Below are positions 46,303 through 59,073 of a DNA stretch of 64,000 bases, piece by piece. Where the stretch lies: contig NC_079134.1 in assembly GCF_945859705.1 (NCBI RefSeq), forward strand, positions 151,687,718-151,751,717. The letters are read 5' to 3'. Each line of letters opens with the position of its first letter. The stretch's first letter is position 1. The notes beneath the pieces were generated by a model. That model ran no database searches, was not told the origin of the DNA, and saw only the letters and a list, made by a program, of their open reading frames with translations. The translations under genes were made by a program, and so were the position numbers. The stretch is from Episyrphus balteatus (Eukaryota > Arthropoda > Insecta > Diptera > Syrphidae).

Positions 46303-47025
46303 AACGGGTGTGACATAGTTACTTCCAGGTTTATTTTCTAATTTGATACGGTATTTAATAGCTAAAACACCTAATGTATTTTGTTACACAGAGAAAAATA
46401 GACCACATAAAATAGAACAAAAACAATAAGATTTCTCCATGGTTTTCATCCAAGAAGGAAACCTTATTAAAACAATCGGGTTTTCCTTATTGTTTTAAAA
46501 TCTGCAAAAAAATAAAAAAAAACGAGACTTGAAATCATTAGTCGCTCACCTTACCACCTGAACCAACCCGCTATGAAAATATTGATCGCGATTTTTGTTC
46601 TAGTGCTAAGTTGCAAAAAAAATGAACTTTTCAGTCAAATTTTAATAAGATTTTCTCTATAAAAATAATAAGAAATCTCCTTAAAAAAACCTTATTAATC
46701 GTTGATTTTAATAAGATTTCCTTATGAAATGTATGAACGGTAAAACAATATGGCAATCTGTTAGTTTTTAGCGGGTCATACTTTTCTCTGTGTAACCTGT
46801 TTTTCAACGTCACAAACTCTAGAGATAAGATATAACGGGTGTGACATTCAAATCAATCTGCTTCTGTGACTTTAAAAAGCTACAAATATATTGTAGATTT
46901 TTGAATAAAAAGTCGTGAATATCGTATTCTATATGAAGGGACATTTTATTACGTTTCCAATAAGGATTTATTTCAAGAAAATGTAACGGATGTGACACAT
47001 ATTTAAAACGGGTGTGACGTTGTAT
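46303..47025 (+). repeat. AACGGGTGTGACAT phrase array, split by a MITE
   Basis: The phrase occurs at 46303-46315, 46831-46843, 46983-46996 (diverged) and 47007-47020, all in the same orientation in AT-rich DNA. The CACAGAG element (46387-46792) inserted between the first and second. No enclosing TIR is visible. Confidence 0.6.
46387..46792. mobile_element. CACAGAG TIR element, copy 2
   Basis: Same ends as 5535-5964 (CACAGAGAAAAAT / CTTTTCTCTGTG) with TA outside (46385-46386, 46793-46794). The arms are highly similar to copy 1. The tRNA-like core is shortened: the A box complement 'ccacctgaacca' is kept (about 46554-46565), but the B box region is deleted next to 'acgagacttgaaatca'. So copy 2 has lost the Pol III B box. 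Confidence 0.88.
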
Positions 47026-47228
47026 GAAAAAACGTAAAAATAAATAATTTAATAGGATCAGAGTCTAAATAATTTATTATGTAGAACATAATTAATTTCA
47101 ATCTAAAAAATTTAAAATAAAAGTCAGATATCATACTTTTAATTTTTTTTTATCCAAAAAGGGACTGAAATTCACATGTTTTTTTTTTTATTTTTTTTTT
47201 TATATATGGCCATTATTTTGAAAAAACA

Positions 47229-48370
47229 GGTTGTCTGTAAATCCGGTTTACGGACAATGATTTTACGTGATAACTTATTGCTTATTGCTTCAGCTCAAAA
47301 TAGGTACATATGTATATCGATCATACCTATTAGACATCTACAAAAAGAGCTAGAATTTTTTGAACTCCATCAATTTTCATAAAAAAAAGCAGAAAAAAAG
47401 CATATAATTTTATTTTCTCACGCTATTGAATCAATTTTTTCGATGACAACCTATACAAAATTTTATATAATGTGAGAGCTCATTATTTAACCTTTCAAAT
47501 GACATTTCAATCTTATTTCTGCGATGTCTAGAAAAAAAGTTAGAATTTTTTAAAGCCAACCATGTCTACATTTCAAACTGAGAATATGGTACTTCCCACA
47601 CTGGTGGCTCTTCATGATCAACAGATCTACACAGGTGTTTTTAGGTATTTCGCAAGTTTTTTAATTTAACATTGTGTAGCTTATAGTGAATGTACAGATA
47701 TGTGTGATATATCAAATGAAAGGTAATATTATAGGGATGCTCAATAAAGTTAAATCAAGTTTGTATTTGCTCTAGATCAAAAGATATTACCTGTTGAAAA
47801 ATAGAACTTTATTTTACCATTATCTCAAAATTGTGACTACAAAATTGATTAAAATTTACTATCTATTTTTACTATAAATTTCAGAAAAGATAAAAATAAA
47901 AAACGGTCAAAAACGGTCAAAAAACTTGGGACAGCAAAAATTGTTTTTCCTGTTATTCGGTCAAAAATCATTTTAAAATACCAATTTTTTGAACATATAT
48001 GCGCACGGTCATAGACTAGATGTTCGACGGTACAAAAAATTAAAAAAAAAAAAACACCCAAAAATACCCCAAAATGAGTTGGTGTTTTTCAAAAATTCAT
48101 ATTTCGAACCGCAGAGACTTAAAAAAAATCCGTATTAGAACCCTATCCTTTTTTTATTATCTTTCGAATGCCGTTTTTCAAATTGTCAAAAAAAATTTCC
48201 CCTTCCTATAATCACTACTTTGTCAAAGGTCTACTTCATGTTTTAGTTTTAGAAAATCATTTATTACTTGGTTTTGAATTTTTTTAGAGTTTTTTTTCAA
48301 ATCCATTGTGAGTCTTGTAATAAATTTATCTATCGATAAAAAAAAATTCAACTCTTTACATTGTCGCGTT
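47229..48370 (+). mobile_element. R2 dispersed repeat, copy 3, 3'-truncated
   Basis: Starts GGTTGTCTGTAAATCCGG and follows the R2 order ('agacatctacaaaaagagc', 'actggtggctctt', 'acattgtgtagctta', 'gtgatatatcaaatgaaagg'). It has an internal deletion right after ACGTGATAAC compared with copy 1, and homology fades near 48370 before the ACGTTATCACGTC end. Confidence 0.8.
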
Positions 48371-50690
48371 TAGAAAATTAAAAAAAATCATTTTTGGATT
48401 TTTAGATAAAAGCTCAATTTTTTTTCAAAAACTAATTTTTTTAAAACGGACCAATGAATATTATTTAAACTTTGTTCTTATGTATCGATAAGTGTTTATT
48501 AAGAATTACTTTTTTTTACTCATTTTTGCTCATGAAAACACCCTTTCATTTTGGATATTCAAATAATATTTTTTTTTGTTCTTAGTATTCACTTCAACTG
48601 CACCACTTTAGTCGTGTTGGAATTTATTTGCAGTGTACATATTTCGACATTCCAAATCCTTTTCTATTTCTCTTTGAACAAAAAAACACCTATCACGTGT
48701 ATTTTTAGATTTCTTATTTGTACTACAAATGAGGGCAATTTGTATTTTTAACCTGTTTAACTACTTGAACTTCGAAAATATATCTTCAAAAATATTATTT
48801 TGCAATTAGCACACTCTTTGAATGAGGTAACATTTACCAAATCATAAAACGCATTGCAACTTTCATATAATCTGGTTTCTGAATCACTTTCCATTTTTTG
48901 TTTGTTTTTATAAAACATAGCTAATCTCCATCACCACACTAAATCCGTAAACAAAATTGTTAAACAGAAAACAAAAAATAATCTCATAATTCATTGAGAT
49001 AAGAACTGCGGAAATCATCATTTTCATCGCCCCAAAAAAAGAAGGACCTTTCCTTTCTGACTGCAAAAAACCTTTCCTCTCTCTCCAACAAAGTCACATA
49101 ATACACCACAACGGATGTAATATCCAATTAAAGTCCCCCATTTTACGACTGTTTAATTGCCAGGATAACAGCCCGAGCCGATGCCATTTGAAATTATTCC
49201 ACAGACAGATTTAATAGCGACGACGATGCCAGCCAGATTTTGGGTTTTATGTTAGGCAGCAAGCAGAAAAAGCCTCTGATGTTGTAATGTTAAAAAAGGT
49301 CGCTTTTTACGATTTGCCCCGGGTTTTTATCTCGAAATCCCGATAATGAGATCGCTTATCCTCAAAAAACCAGCAGCCGCCTTCACTCTGCCCCCAAACG
49401 AACGGCCATTGGGGTAGAATAGTCAACACTGATGTTGTTTATACCCTTTGCTTTTTGGAGCTGTGAAAAATGGTTCCGTGCATCCGGATGCGGATGCTCT
49501 TTGTATATGGACACGCTGCTATGGCTACCATACCCATCTTCGTGTGTACCTTTTTTTAAGGGAAGTCAACTGATGATGATAGCTCAGGTAGGTTTTTTGG
49601 TTCGCGAGTTGGGAGGACTCTGCTTAGAATAACAAACGAGCCATCACCAGTTCGCCTATAGGACATAGGTTATGTTCGGGCTTAACGTTGAAAGCCAACA
49701 CCAGCCTTACACGTTAACTAAGGCACTGGATTTTTTGTTTTTACTTTGTTTTTCAATCTCCCCTTTTTTGAAATAGCTCAGGTCTTCGGAATACTAGAAT
49801 TAGATAGATAGAAAGGGAAGAAAAAATATACACGAAATTTATGCGTAGGGGAAATTAAATTTCCTGTTTTAAAAGGCTCAGCGTTTCCTTTCTTGTTATA
49901 ACAGTTGGATGGGTGAAGGTAGAGAGGATATAGCGACAGACAACGCGCCCAAACTCGTGTGTGTGCGCGTTGTTGTCAGGATAGGCATTGGAATATTTTT
50001 ACTATAATCCTGATGGAGTGGGAGATGTTTGCCTTTCCCCGTGTTCCGGACTTTTTGAGGTTGTGCATTATCCTAGTTAGGAATGTAATTTATGGAGCTA
50101 ACTTTTTCCCTTCTGAGTTCCTGACTTGATGGGGAGTGTTAAGCTGGAGAATGGGAGTAAAGGATAAAAGTAAAAATTAGCTGGGCTGGCCTTATGGTGA
50201 TTTGGTGTTAAAAATATTGTTTAAAGATTGAAAATATAATTGAAGATTTCCAATTGAATTTTTGGCAAAAGGAAAAGCTGCTTATCGAAGTAATACGAGT
50301 TAATGAGTATCGATAGATTTTTTTCAACAGAGAAGATTATAAACATATTTCTCTTGGTTTCATGAAGAAGAAAGATAAGTTTTACAAACAGTAAAAGCCA
50401 GACAAACGATCTAATGAGGAGACTCTTGCAAGACATAGGCAGGACCGTTGCAGTCCCTATCGCTATTTTTCTAAGTGTCTCCTAACTGAAGAAGCGACAA
50501 TGTTTTAGCGATAGTAACATTGATTGTAAAATAAAACTTCTGAGAAAAACCTTTATTTTGTATTTTTGTATGTTTCGGTCAACCAGTGAGATTTATCGCT
50601 GAGAGAAAAAAATAAATCTCATCTGCAAATGTATCAATTCCTAGAGACAGGGGAGTGGTGCCGTATGAAAGCTTATATTCTCAGCTACCC
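48371..50690. other. AT-rich DNA then a low-repeat island (48.9-50.2 kb)
   Basis: No gene confirmed. The 48.9-50.2 kb part is GC-balanced with phrases such as 'gcgacgacgatgccagcc' and 'gtgtgtgcgcgttg'. It is not repeated in the window. A 66-codon frame at 49432-49632 has no domain. Likely host unique DNA. Confidence 0.5.
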
Positions 50691-50696
50691 GATAGT

Positions 50697-50945
50697 GGTA
50701 TAATCGGATTTTTGGATTTTTTTTTTTCAAAATTCCGAGAAAATCGCGTTTGAAAGTTGGGGTAAAATTTTTTTTCGAAAAATCCCCGAATCTTTGAACG
50801 CTCCTGGAAGCTAAACCGCTTGAGAGCAATTTTTGGGAGTAATTTCAAATGATAGCTTGTGTCATGGGCCTACGCTTTGCACATTATCAGATTTTAAAAA
50901 TAACATCTTCCATGTTAAACCAGCCACATCATGCCTATTTTTTCA
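50697..50945 (+). repeat. R3 dispersed repeat, copy 1
   Basis: Shares with 63774-64000 the sequence order 'caaaattccgagaaaatcgc', 'tttgaaagttggggtaaa', 'tgaacgctcctggaagctaa', 'cttgagagcaatttttggga', 'gtgtcatgggcctacgc' and 'tccatgttaaacc'. Very high identity over about 225 bp in the same orientation. The 100-codon frame (50849-51151) that begins here has no domain. Superfamily unknown. Confidence 0.85.
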
Positions 50946-52389
50946 GAATCGGGCTTAACTTTTTTTTTTTACCTTTAAGTTCTCCCGGTTTGAGAACGCG
51001 TGCACCTACAGGAATGGGAGTTGTAGCTAAATGTAGGTTAGAGTTCCCGCTACCTTTTGGCATCAAAAAATGTTTTTTCATTATTGGGCGGGCGAAATCG
51101 CTTCTGGAAGCTGAACGCTTTGACCTAGATATTAGAACATCGGTCTCCTGAAATATTCGAAATTGCATTGGTTGTTCTTGTCGTCCCCGTCAAATCACAT
51201 TGAAAAACACATTTTCGTTTTTAGATTTTACTTTAAACGAAAAGAGATATAATCTTGGGTCTAAAGAACTTTGAGAGTCTATTTAGTTCATACATTATTT
51301 AATACATTATTTTTGGGTACTCTTCTCTATAAAAAAAATTTATTTATTGGTTTATATTCATATTTTTTTTTGTTTTCTAAATTTTGTAAAAACAATTTTG
51401 AAAAGCAAGCAATAAAGTCGGTTAACAGGAATAAAAGCTAAAACAATAATTGAGGATTGGCTGCAGCTGGAAGCTCGAAGAATTTATTATTTAACGGATT
51501 TCACTTGATGAAATTTCATGAAATATTCTGCATTCGTATTGTTGTGTTTTGGAATATGTAAAATAATTTAAGAATAGAAATTTTAGACCACTCAAGCCCA
51601 CTGGCAAACGTTTTTTTCCTTTTCGGTTAAAATTTTTCGTTTTCTCAATGAATTTATTTGAACTGAACTTTCTTAGCCAACATTTTTAATGAATTTCTTA
51701 TTATTTTATTTATATTAATTTTAAAACTGCCTATTTCTTGTCAAATTTCTTGCTCTTTTTTGACACTCTTTAAAATTTAGAATTTACTGGTCATTATTTT
51801 TTTAGCCATTTATTAATAAGAATTATTTTTTAGACATTCAAAGCAAAGGCTTAGTAGGTATAATGATAAAACAAAATTTTCAAAAAAAAAAAACACTAGG
51901 ATTACAAAATATGTTGTTTTTTCACCAATATTTATAAAATATTATACCTTCATAGTAAATAAAATACATAAACGACCATTTCAAATCATTACCGTGCCTA
52001 AATTCCATAAGCTCATAAAGTCGAAAGCAAATACCTACGAACAAAAAATTCTCCTAGTTTCTTAAAAAAAATGGTAAAAACAATTCAGGGCAAAAATAAA
52101 GCTTTGGTCTGCCAAAATGATACGAGTTTTGCTGATTTTCTTATTTCTATCTACTTTGAAATTTTTTCTCTCCTAAAAGCCCCACAGCAGCTCCAGCTGG
52201 CATCAATTTTAGTTTTCAACCAAATAGGTTATAACTATGTATCAAAACAAATTTTAAAAAATTGAAATTTGGCACGAGCCCCCGCCTACTTGTAAGTAGT
52301 AATAGTAGGTAGTATGTAGTAGTAGTACCTACTTATATGTTTTAGACATAACGTCGCTGTAGTACTAACACCTCGTAACCCCGAAAAAG
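50946..52389. other. AT-rich DNA, no gene
   Basis: May include the 3' part of R3: 'cgcttctggaagctgaacgc' (51099-51118) echoes the R3 word 'cgctcctggaagctaaaccg'. TAG-rich run at 52290-52332. No coding region recognised. Confidence 0.45.
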
Positions 52390-52937
52390 GCGATGATGCA
52401 ATTAAAGTTGCTTAAATTTCAAATCCGATTATCTCCGAAACCGCTTATTCGATTTCAGCGAAACTTTTTGTGAGGAAGCATTTATATAATTTAAATATAA
52501 ACCAAAAATAAAATTTTCAAAAAAATAATTTTTGGATTAAAAAAATAAAATTGAAATTTTTTTTTTGAAAAATCAAATTTTCGAAAACAGGACATTGTGT
52601 TTTTTTGAAATTTCGTTCTTAGATGCTGATTAGTGATTTCTACAAAATTTCATACCAATTTTATTTTAAAAACTTTTTTTCCAAAAAATTTAGTTTTTTA
52701 AAAAACGGCTCAAACGATTTTGAAAATTTTTTTTTCTAAAAATGCATGTTAATATATCAATCAAAACTGCATACTTGTTTTGGAGAGCAATTTAATTTCA
52801 GATTTTATTTTATTTATTTTTAAAAAACGAATTTTATTTTTTTTTCAAATTTCTATATAAAAAGTCTTAAAAATTTAAGCAACTTTAACTCTAAGAGCAA
52901 GTTCGTGCGACCCAGTCGTGCATTTTATTTTTTTTTT
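52390..52937 (-). mobile_element. family-A repeat (A9), tail-truncated, inverted
   Basis: Begins inside the central blocks ('gaaaccgcttattcgatttcagcg', near 52437-52460), continues through 'aacggctcaaacgattttg', and ends at the head 'agagcaagttcgtgcgaccc...gtgcattttattt'. The microsatellite and TATCGCAAG tail are missing. It lies 315 bp from A10 in the same orientation. Confidence 0.75.
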
Positions 52938-53251
52938 TCGAAAACCAATAGTGAAAGATTTTAATTTTGATTGCTAAAAGTAAAATTTTTTTGACAATAT
53001 CTAGACGTTATTGATTTTTTGGTACATTTTCCTGATATAAAATAAAATTGCATTTGAAAATTTTCACTTGTATATTTTAGAAGTAAATGTACCTACATAA
53101 TTACCTGGGTTAAGCATTTATAATATCAAATTTTCTAATTGTTGTTGTACACACATTCCCAAATTAAATTTGTGAAAAAGAAATAAGAATGTTGAACTTA
53201 ATAAAACACATAACTTAAAAAAAAGTAAGTATACACCACAGTGAACACAGT
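52938..53251. other. AT-rich spacer
   Basis: No gene or repeat recognised between two family-A copies. Confidence 0.45.
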
Positions 53252-53373
53252 TTTTTACTTGCGATATAGGTACTATAGGGCAAGTTTAGGATTCGTAAAA
53301 AAAATCGAACTCGAGATAACAATTTTACATGACATTACGATGATGGAGAATGCCAAAAAGTGGGTCCGGCAAT

Positions 53374-53406
<33 letters not shown>

Positions 53407-56118
53407 ATCTGGAGCTGCAGCCTAAACGAGTGAAGTGATTTTCTTCAAACTTGGTGGTTAGCAGTTTTTGGTGATTCCCTAGAGGGAATTGAAATTTTTT
53501 TTTTATGACCAAAACTAACGGTACCTGCCATATAACGGAAATAGAAAAGTTAATTTTTTTCAAAAACGGCTCTAACGATTTTGATTAAAATTTTTGTGTG
53601 TAGTACTACACATAATAGCCAACTTTTTAAATAAAAAAAATATTTTTTGTACCGTTATTAACGGTACCTGTCATAGAACGGTTTTTTTCGTTTCTGAATA
53701 TCTCGTACAACATTAACCCGATTCAAATGAAAATTTTTATACAAACGTGTGTAAGTGAAGATAATATTAAAATTTTAGAAAATGTTCAAAAAACGCATTT
53801 TTGGTTTTTTAAAAAATATTTCAAAATTTTTTTTTGAAAAATCAATTTTTTGAAAACGAATCAAAGAAAAATTTTGAAAATTAGTTTTTATGTGTAAATT
53901 AATTATTTCTTCAAAATGGCATACCAACTTTTTTTTTGAAAAATGTTAAAAAAATTTTATATATAAAAAATTATTTTTTTAAAAAACGGCTCCTACAATG
54001 TTCGAAAATTTTTTTCTAAAAATACCTTTTTATACAAGAAATAAAATGGCATATTTTATTTTTTTTTAAGATAATTTAAAACGGAGTTTAATTAATTATA
54101 AAAACAGATTTAATTTTTTTATACTACTTATAGCCCAGTCATTTTAGTCATTTTTAAGCCCAATCTGCGGAAAAATTCCTACTGGGCTGAATTTTGGTAT
54201 ACAGCTTAATGACGGCTTTGTTATGAAGATGTGAAAAATCGACATTGATATCGTGTCCGCGTTAAGAGTTATAGGGGTCAAAAGGTCACAAAAACTGGTT
54301 TTTCACGATTTTCAGCAAAACGGTAAGTCTTATCAAAAAATATTCGATGCAAGAATTGTAGACCAGATTATTATATATAAAAAGTGTCATGACACTTTTT
54401 TTCCTAAGACCCACCGTTTCTTAGGTATAACGATTCAAAAAGTTGAAGTTTAGTTGTAATCGTCATAATCCTATTCCTGAAAAAAAACTCCTAACTGAAA
54501 AGTTCCTGAAATTTCATTATTTTTTTAGCTTGAATTTCGTTCCTCAACTGTTAAGAATATGGGGAAACAAAAAAAAAATGGAAATTTTCGCCATTTTTCC
54601 GATTGGGGCCCTTCTCCCGAAACCATTTCCCTGGGAATTTTTGTTTAGAATATGTCTAAAAATATACAGGGTGTGCAATAGAGAATGGACAACCCTAAAA
54701 CGGCTTATAGCTACACTTATGATTGTTCTAAAAACAGATAGAAAAAAGTTCTATCGCAACCAGTTCATAAAATATGGACTTTTTTTCGTTCAGTGTATTT
54801 TAAATTTTATCATCTTATGTTTTCGTTCACTACAACCACGAATGAATGAATTGTATTTATTTCTTTTTTTTTTTTATAATTTTCTACAATAATTGGATGA
54901 GTACATAAACACTTTAAAAATTTCATAGCTATTGCACATTTTCGTAAAAAAAATTTTGAAATCTGTTTTTTGATGCAAAATGTAAAAAAAGTATTTTATG
55001 AAAAATTTTAAACACCTGTGGTATAAAATAAATCTATAGAAACCTAGGTGGCCAACTTTCTTAAAAATATTCTCCTTATACCAGAATATTTTTAAGAAAG
55101 TTGGCCACCTAGGTTTCTATAGATTTATTTTATACCACAGGTGTTTAAAATTTTTTTTTTACATTTTGCATCAAAAAACAGATTTCAAAATTTTTTTTAC
55201 GAAAATGTGCAATAGCTATGAAATTTTTAAAGTGTTTATGTACTCATCCAATTATTGTAGAAAATTATAAAAAAAAAAGAAATAAATACAATTCATTCAT
55301 TCGTGGTTGTAGTGAACGAAAACATAAGATGATAAAATTTAAAATACACTGAACGAAAAAAAGTCCATATTTTATGAACTGGTTGCGATAGAACTTTTTT
55401 CTATCTGTTTTTAGAACAATCATAAGTGTAGCTATAAGCCGTTTTAGGGTTGTCCATTCTCTATTGCACACCCTGTATATTTTTAGACATATTCTAAACA
55501 AAAATTCCCAGGGAAATGGTTTCGGGAGAAGGGCCCCAATCGGAAAAATGGCGAAAATTTCCATTTTTTTTTTGTTTCCCCATATTCTTAACAGTTGAGG
55601 AACGAAATTCAAGCTAAAAAAAATAATGAAATTTCAGGAACTTTTCAGTTAGGAGTTTTTTTTTCAGGAATAGGATTATGACGATTACAACTAAACTTCA
55701 ACTTTTTGAATCGTTATACCTAAGAAACGGTGGGTCTTAGGAAAAAAAGTGTCATGACACTTTTTATATATAATAATCTGGTCTACAATTCTTGCATTGA
55801 ATATTTTTTGATAAGACTTACCGTTTTGCTGAAAATCGTAAAAAAACAGTTTTTGTGACCTTTTGACCCCTATAACTCTTAACGCGGACACGATATCAAT
55901 GTCGATTTTTCACATCTTCATAACAAAGCCGTCATTAAGCTGTATACCAAAATTCAGCCCAGTAGGAATTTTTCCGCAGATAAAACCTAAAATTACTGGA
56001 CTATTATGAAATTTCTTCAAAATATCAAATTTTAAATTTCTTGAATGAAAAGCTTTAACATTATAGTTACTTTAAGCATAAGAGCAAGTACGTGCGACCC
56101 CAGTCGTGCAATTTATTC
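53252..56118 (-). mobile_element. family-A repeat (A10), split by a palindromic element
   Basis: The tail half (53252-54130) has TTTTTACTTGCGATATAGG, 'gggcaagtttaggattcg', (CTGT)n at 53376-53402 and the ACGGTACCTG phrases. The head half resumes at 56004-56118 with 'tatgaaatttcttcaaaatatc' and ends 'agagcaagtacgtgcgacccc...gtgca'. The A2 copy has the same 'atgaaatttctta' continuation, so the insertion point is inside the repeat and the two halves belong together. Confidence 0.85.
54131..56003. mobile_element. 1.87-kb inverted-repeat element inserted in A10
   Basis: The left arm (54131-55073) and right arm (55083-56003) are near-identical reverse complements around a 9-nt spacer (CCTTATACC). 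Ends are TAGCCCAGTCATTTTAG and CTAAAATTACTGGACTA, and TTA flanks both sides (54128-54130, 56004-56006), a 3-bp duplication that also reconstitutes the A10 sequence. The arms differ by a few substitutions, an indel of about 11 bp near 54980, and poly-A/T lengths. Mirror-image frames (about 115 codons, identical over nearly all) appear on both strands but show no recognised domain. Confidence 0.9.
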
Positions 56119-56857
56119 TTTTTCCTTCTCCTTTTTTAATAAGTTACCCTTGATGAAGAACCTATGCATGGAGGCACAGATCAAATGGAAAGATGGATTT
56201 GATATTCTTAACATATATTTAAAGTATAAAGAATAATAAATCCAAAACAATAAAAAGTTCTTATTTTACTAAATGCAAAAAACTTTGGATATCAGTTTTT
56301 GAAATCGTTAGTGTAGATAGAATGTGGCAGTTAGAAGGTTTTTTGTACTCTAAGTCGACGATAATGCTTTTTACTGAATCTCATAATGACGTAACCTAAT
56401 TTTTATATTCTTTTTTTAAAAGGTGACTCTTTAACTTTAAAACGGCTTCAAGATTTTTTAAAAGGGTACTAAAAGTCACTGTAATGTATGTGTTAAATTA
56501 AAGAAGAGAAATTGTTGTATGCTTTGTATAAAACATCCAAAATGAACACTTCCTGCCTTCTTTATATAATTAAAAATGTCACCTGTATGAAATATTGACA
56601 TATTTTTACTCAAAGTCAAAATACATAACAGAGATGATGCTAGAAGCTTTTCAAAGTTATGACAGTTTCGATTGTTGTTTATTTCCTTCTATTTATCATA
56701 CGTCTGTCGAAAGATATCGATTTTGTGCTCTTTGGTCGAAATGACATGTGACAAATAATAAACTGTCTGAAAAAAATTGTCATTCAATTTAGCCTCTCTC
56801 ATCTCTGTCTTGAATGAAATATTTTAATATTTCCTTTCAAAAAAATGAAAAAAAAAA
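56119..56857. other. non-coding DNA between family-A copies
   Basis: No gene. 'caggcacagatcaaatgg'-like unique sequence and AT-rich runs. No element ends recognised. Confidence 0.45.
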
Positions 56858-57524
56858 AAAATAAAATGCACGACTGGGGTCGTACGTACTTGCTCTTATG
56901 CTTTAAGTTAATGTTAAAGCTTTTTATTCAAGAAAATTAAGAAAATTTAAAATTTGATATTTTCAAGAAATTAAAAAAATTAAAATCTGTTTTTATATTA
57001 ATTAATTAAATATCGTTTTAAATGATCTTTCACAAAAAACCCAAGTATATGCCAGTTTACTTCTTGTATAAAAAGGAATTTTTAGAAAATTTTTTTCGAA
57101 AATCGTTAGAGCCGTTTTTTAAAAAAATAATTTTTTATGTATAAAAAATTTCTAACATTTTTCAAAAAATAGTTGGTATGCCATTTTGAAGAAATAATTT
57201 ATTTACGCATAAAAACGAAATTTCAAAATTTTTCATAAACACGTTTTAAAAAAATTGATTTTTCAAAAAAAAATTTTGAAATATATTTTAAAAATCCAAA
57301 AAAAATTTCTAAAATTTTAACACTATCGTTACCTAAACGCTTTTGTATACAAATTTTCGTCGAAATCGGGGTATTCCTGAACGAGATATTCATGAATCAA
57401 AAAACCGTTATATGACAGGTACCGTTAATAACGGTAAAAAAAATATTTTTTTTTATTTCGAAAGTTCGATTTTTTTTGCGAATCCTAAACTTGCCCTATA
57501 GTACCTACATCGCAAGTAAAAACA
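56858..57524 (+). mobile_element. family-A repeat (A11), internal deletion
   Basis: The head AAAATAAAATGCACGACTGG is intact. The body follows A2 down to 'aggtaccgttaataacggta'. It then jumps to 'gcgaatcctaaacttgccctat' and TACATCGCAAGTAAAAA, so the microsatellite block has been deleted. It sits head-to-head with A10, about 740 bp away. Confidence 0.8.
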
Positions 57525-58839
57525 GACTTCATCAATACTCTGTGATCTGTGAGTCAGCAGCTTTTACCATCATCATCCAGCCATATATCGACGACTATCA
57601 CCTCAACAACCAGAGGCGGAGCTAGACGAAAATGAGGCGTGTGCTAGAGTAAATTTTCGGGGCCCCTGAGAAAATGAATTTGGAATATCATTTTGAAAAA
57701 AGTATCAAATCTTCGTCCAAGTTCAAATTCAAAATTCTAATAACAAACTTAAGACAAAACGTTTCATTTTAATGTAAGCCCTGTTCCTTTGGGAGGTGGA
57801 AAAGTACTACTAGTAGTTTACTAGCGATTTCCAAGACAGTAGATATGATAGTACTAGATTAACCAAAACATCTACTATTAGAAGACTACCACTTCCAATG
57901 GAACACGAACTTTTTCTTAAGTTTCAGATAGCTTTAATTTTTAAAACTTTTTATATGAATAAGATTTTTTTTGTTCTAAAACGTACATATCAAAAAAAAT
58001 TAATTCGTTCTTCAAATCAAAATAACAACATCTAGAATGAATTTCAGCAATTTGATTTCTTTTATTAGGGCGCGTTTTTAGAAAAAATCAAAATCGTTAG
58101 AAATCACTATAAAAATTTTTCTTAAAAAAAACTATTTTAAGTTAAATTGATATGAAATTTTGCAGAAATTTTTTTGACTATTCAAATAAAAAATAAAAAT
58201 CAAACTTTCTTCATCAAAATATAGAAACTAATAAAAACTAACACTTGATTGCTTTTTTTTCATAAAATTGTTAATGTCATTTTTGAGTAAATTGTACTTT
58301 TCTAAAATTGGTGTAATATAATATAGCTATTTATTTTAATGTAGAAATTCTTGTTTTCGTGAGTTTCTCGGTTTCTTTTTTAGAATATAAAAATATCAAT
58401 TGAATTACTAATTGGAAAAAGGGTATAAATCGATCTCATCTTATTGTTGGCAAAACGCAAATAACTGCACAACATCTTTATTTGATGGTTCTAAGAATGT
58501 GGTTAGGCTAGTCTCACGTTAGTCCTAAAATTTTAAAATTTACACTTTTCAAACAACCTGTGATATAGCTGAGTGGCATTGCTATTTGTTTCTTTCTTTA
58601 AACCATTTAATCCAGTCAAATAAGGGTTTAACCTCGGAATGAATGTTAGTAGAAATTTTTTTGACGTCTCTGGAAAAAGTTATACCTGTTTTTCATCTGT
58701 CAACTCATATTATTATAACAGTTGCAAACTTACTGCCGAAAAACCCTTAAAAATTATGGTAGATGAACCAAATTTTGCATGAAGATTTTAGAATCCATCA
58801 TTATTAAAAATCAAAACAATCCATTACAAAAAATATATA
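57525..58839. other. mixed DNA with possible element ends, no gene
   Basis: At 57611 CAGAGGCGGAGCTAG followed by GGGGCCCCTG resembles a hAT terminus, but no inverted partner was found. 57781-57906 is a possible small TIR element. Later sequence includes a short family-A-like phrase ('cgcgtttttagaaaaaatcaaaatcgtta', split near 58070-58100). Confidence 0.45.
57781..57906. mobile_element. possible 126-bp MITE
   Basis: TGTTCCTTTGGGAGGTGG and CCACTTCCAATGGAACA are inverted with about four differences. The interior has TACTACTAGTAGTTTACTAG-like symmetry. I could not read a target duplication. Confidence 0.5.
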
Positions 58840-59073
58840 TACCTACGCAGGGGCGTATACAGGTTTGCTTCTTGGGGGGGGTCATGCCAATTTTTTTTTT
58901 TTTTTTTTCAAAAGTTTTGATAGCAGGCATAAACCTGAAAATGGGCTTTTTGAATTATTAAACATTAAAATTTGTGCGTCTTGCATTTCGAATCGAAAAG
59001 TTCCGAATGTAGTTCTAAAAATAACCAAACAAAAACGGTATGAGATTCGTTTAAGTTTAGCGTTAAGCCTTAA

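Noticed and set aside
54443..54892. 149-codon plus frame as a gene
   Set aside because: It is one half of a palindromic element and its mirror copy exists on the other strand. No recognised domain; listed as a finding only.
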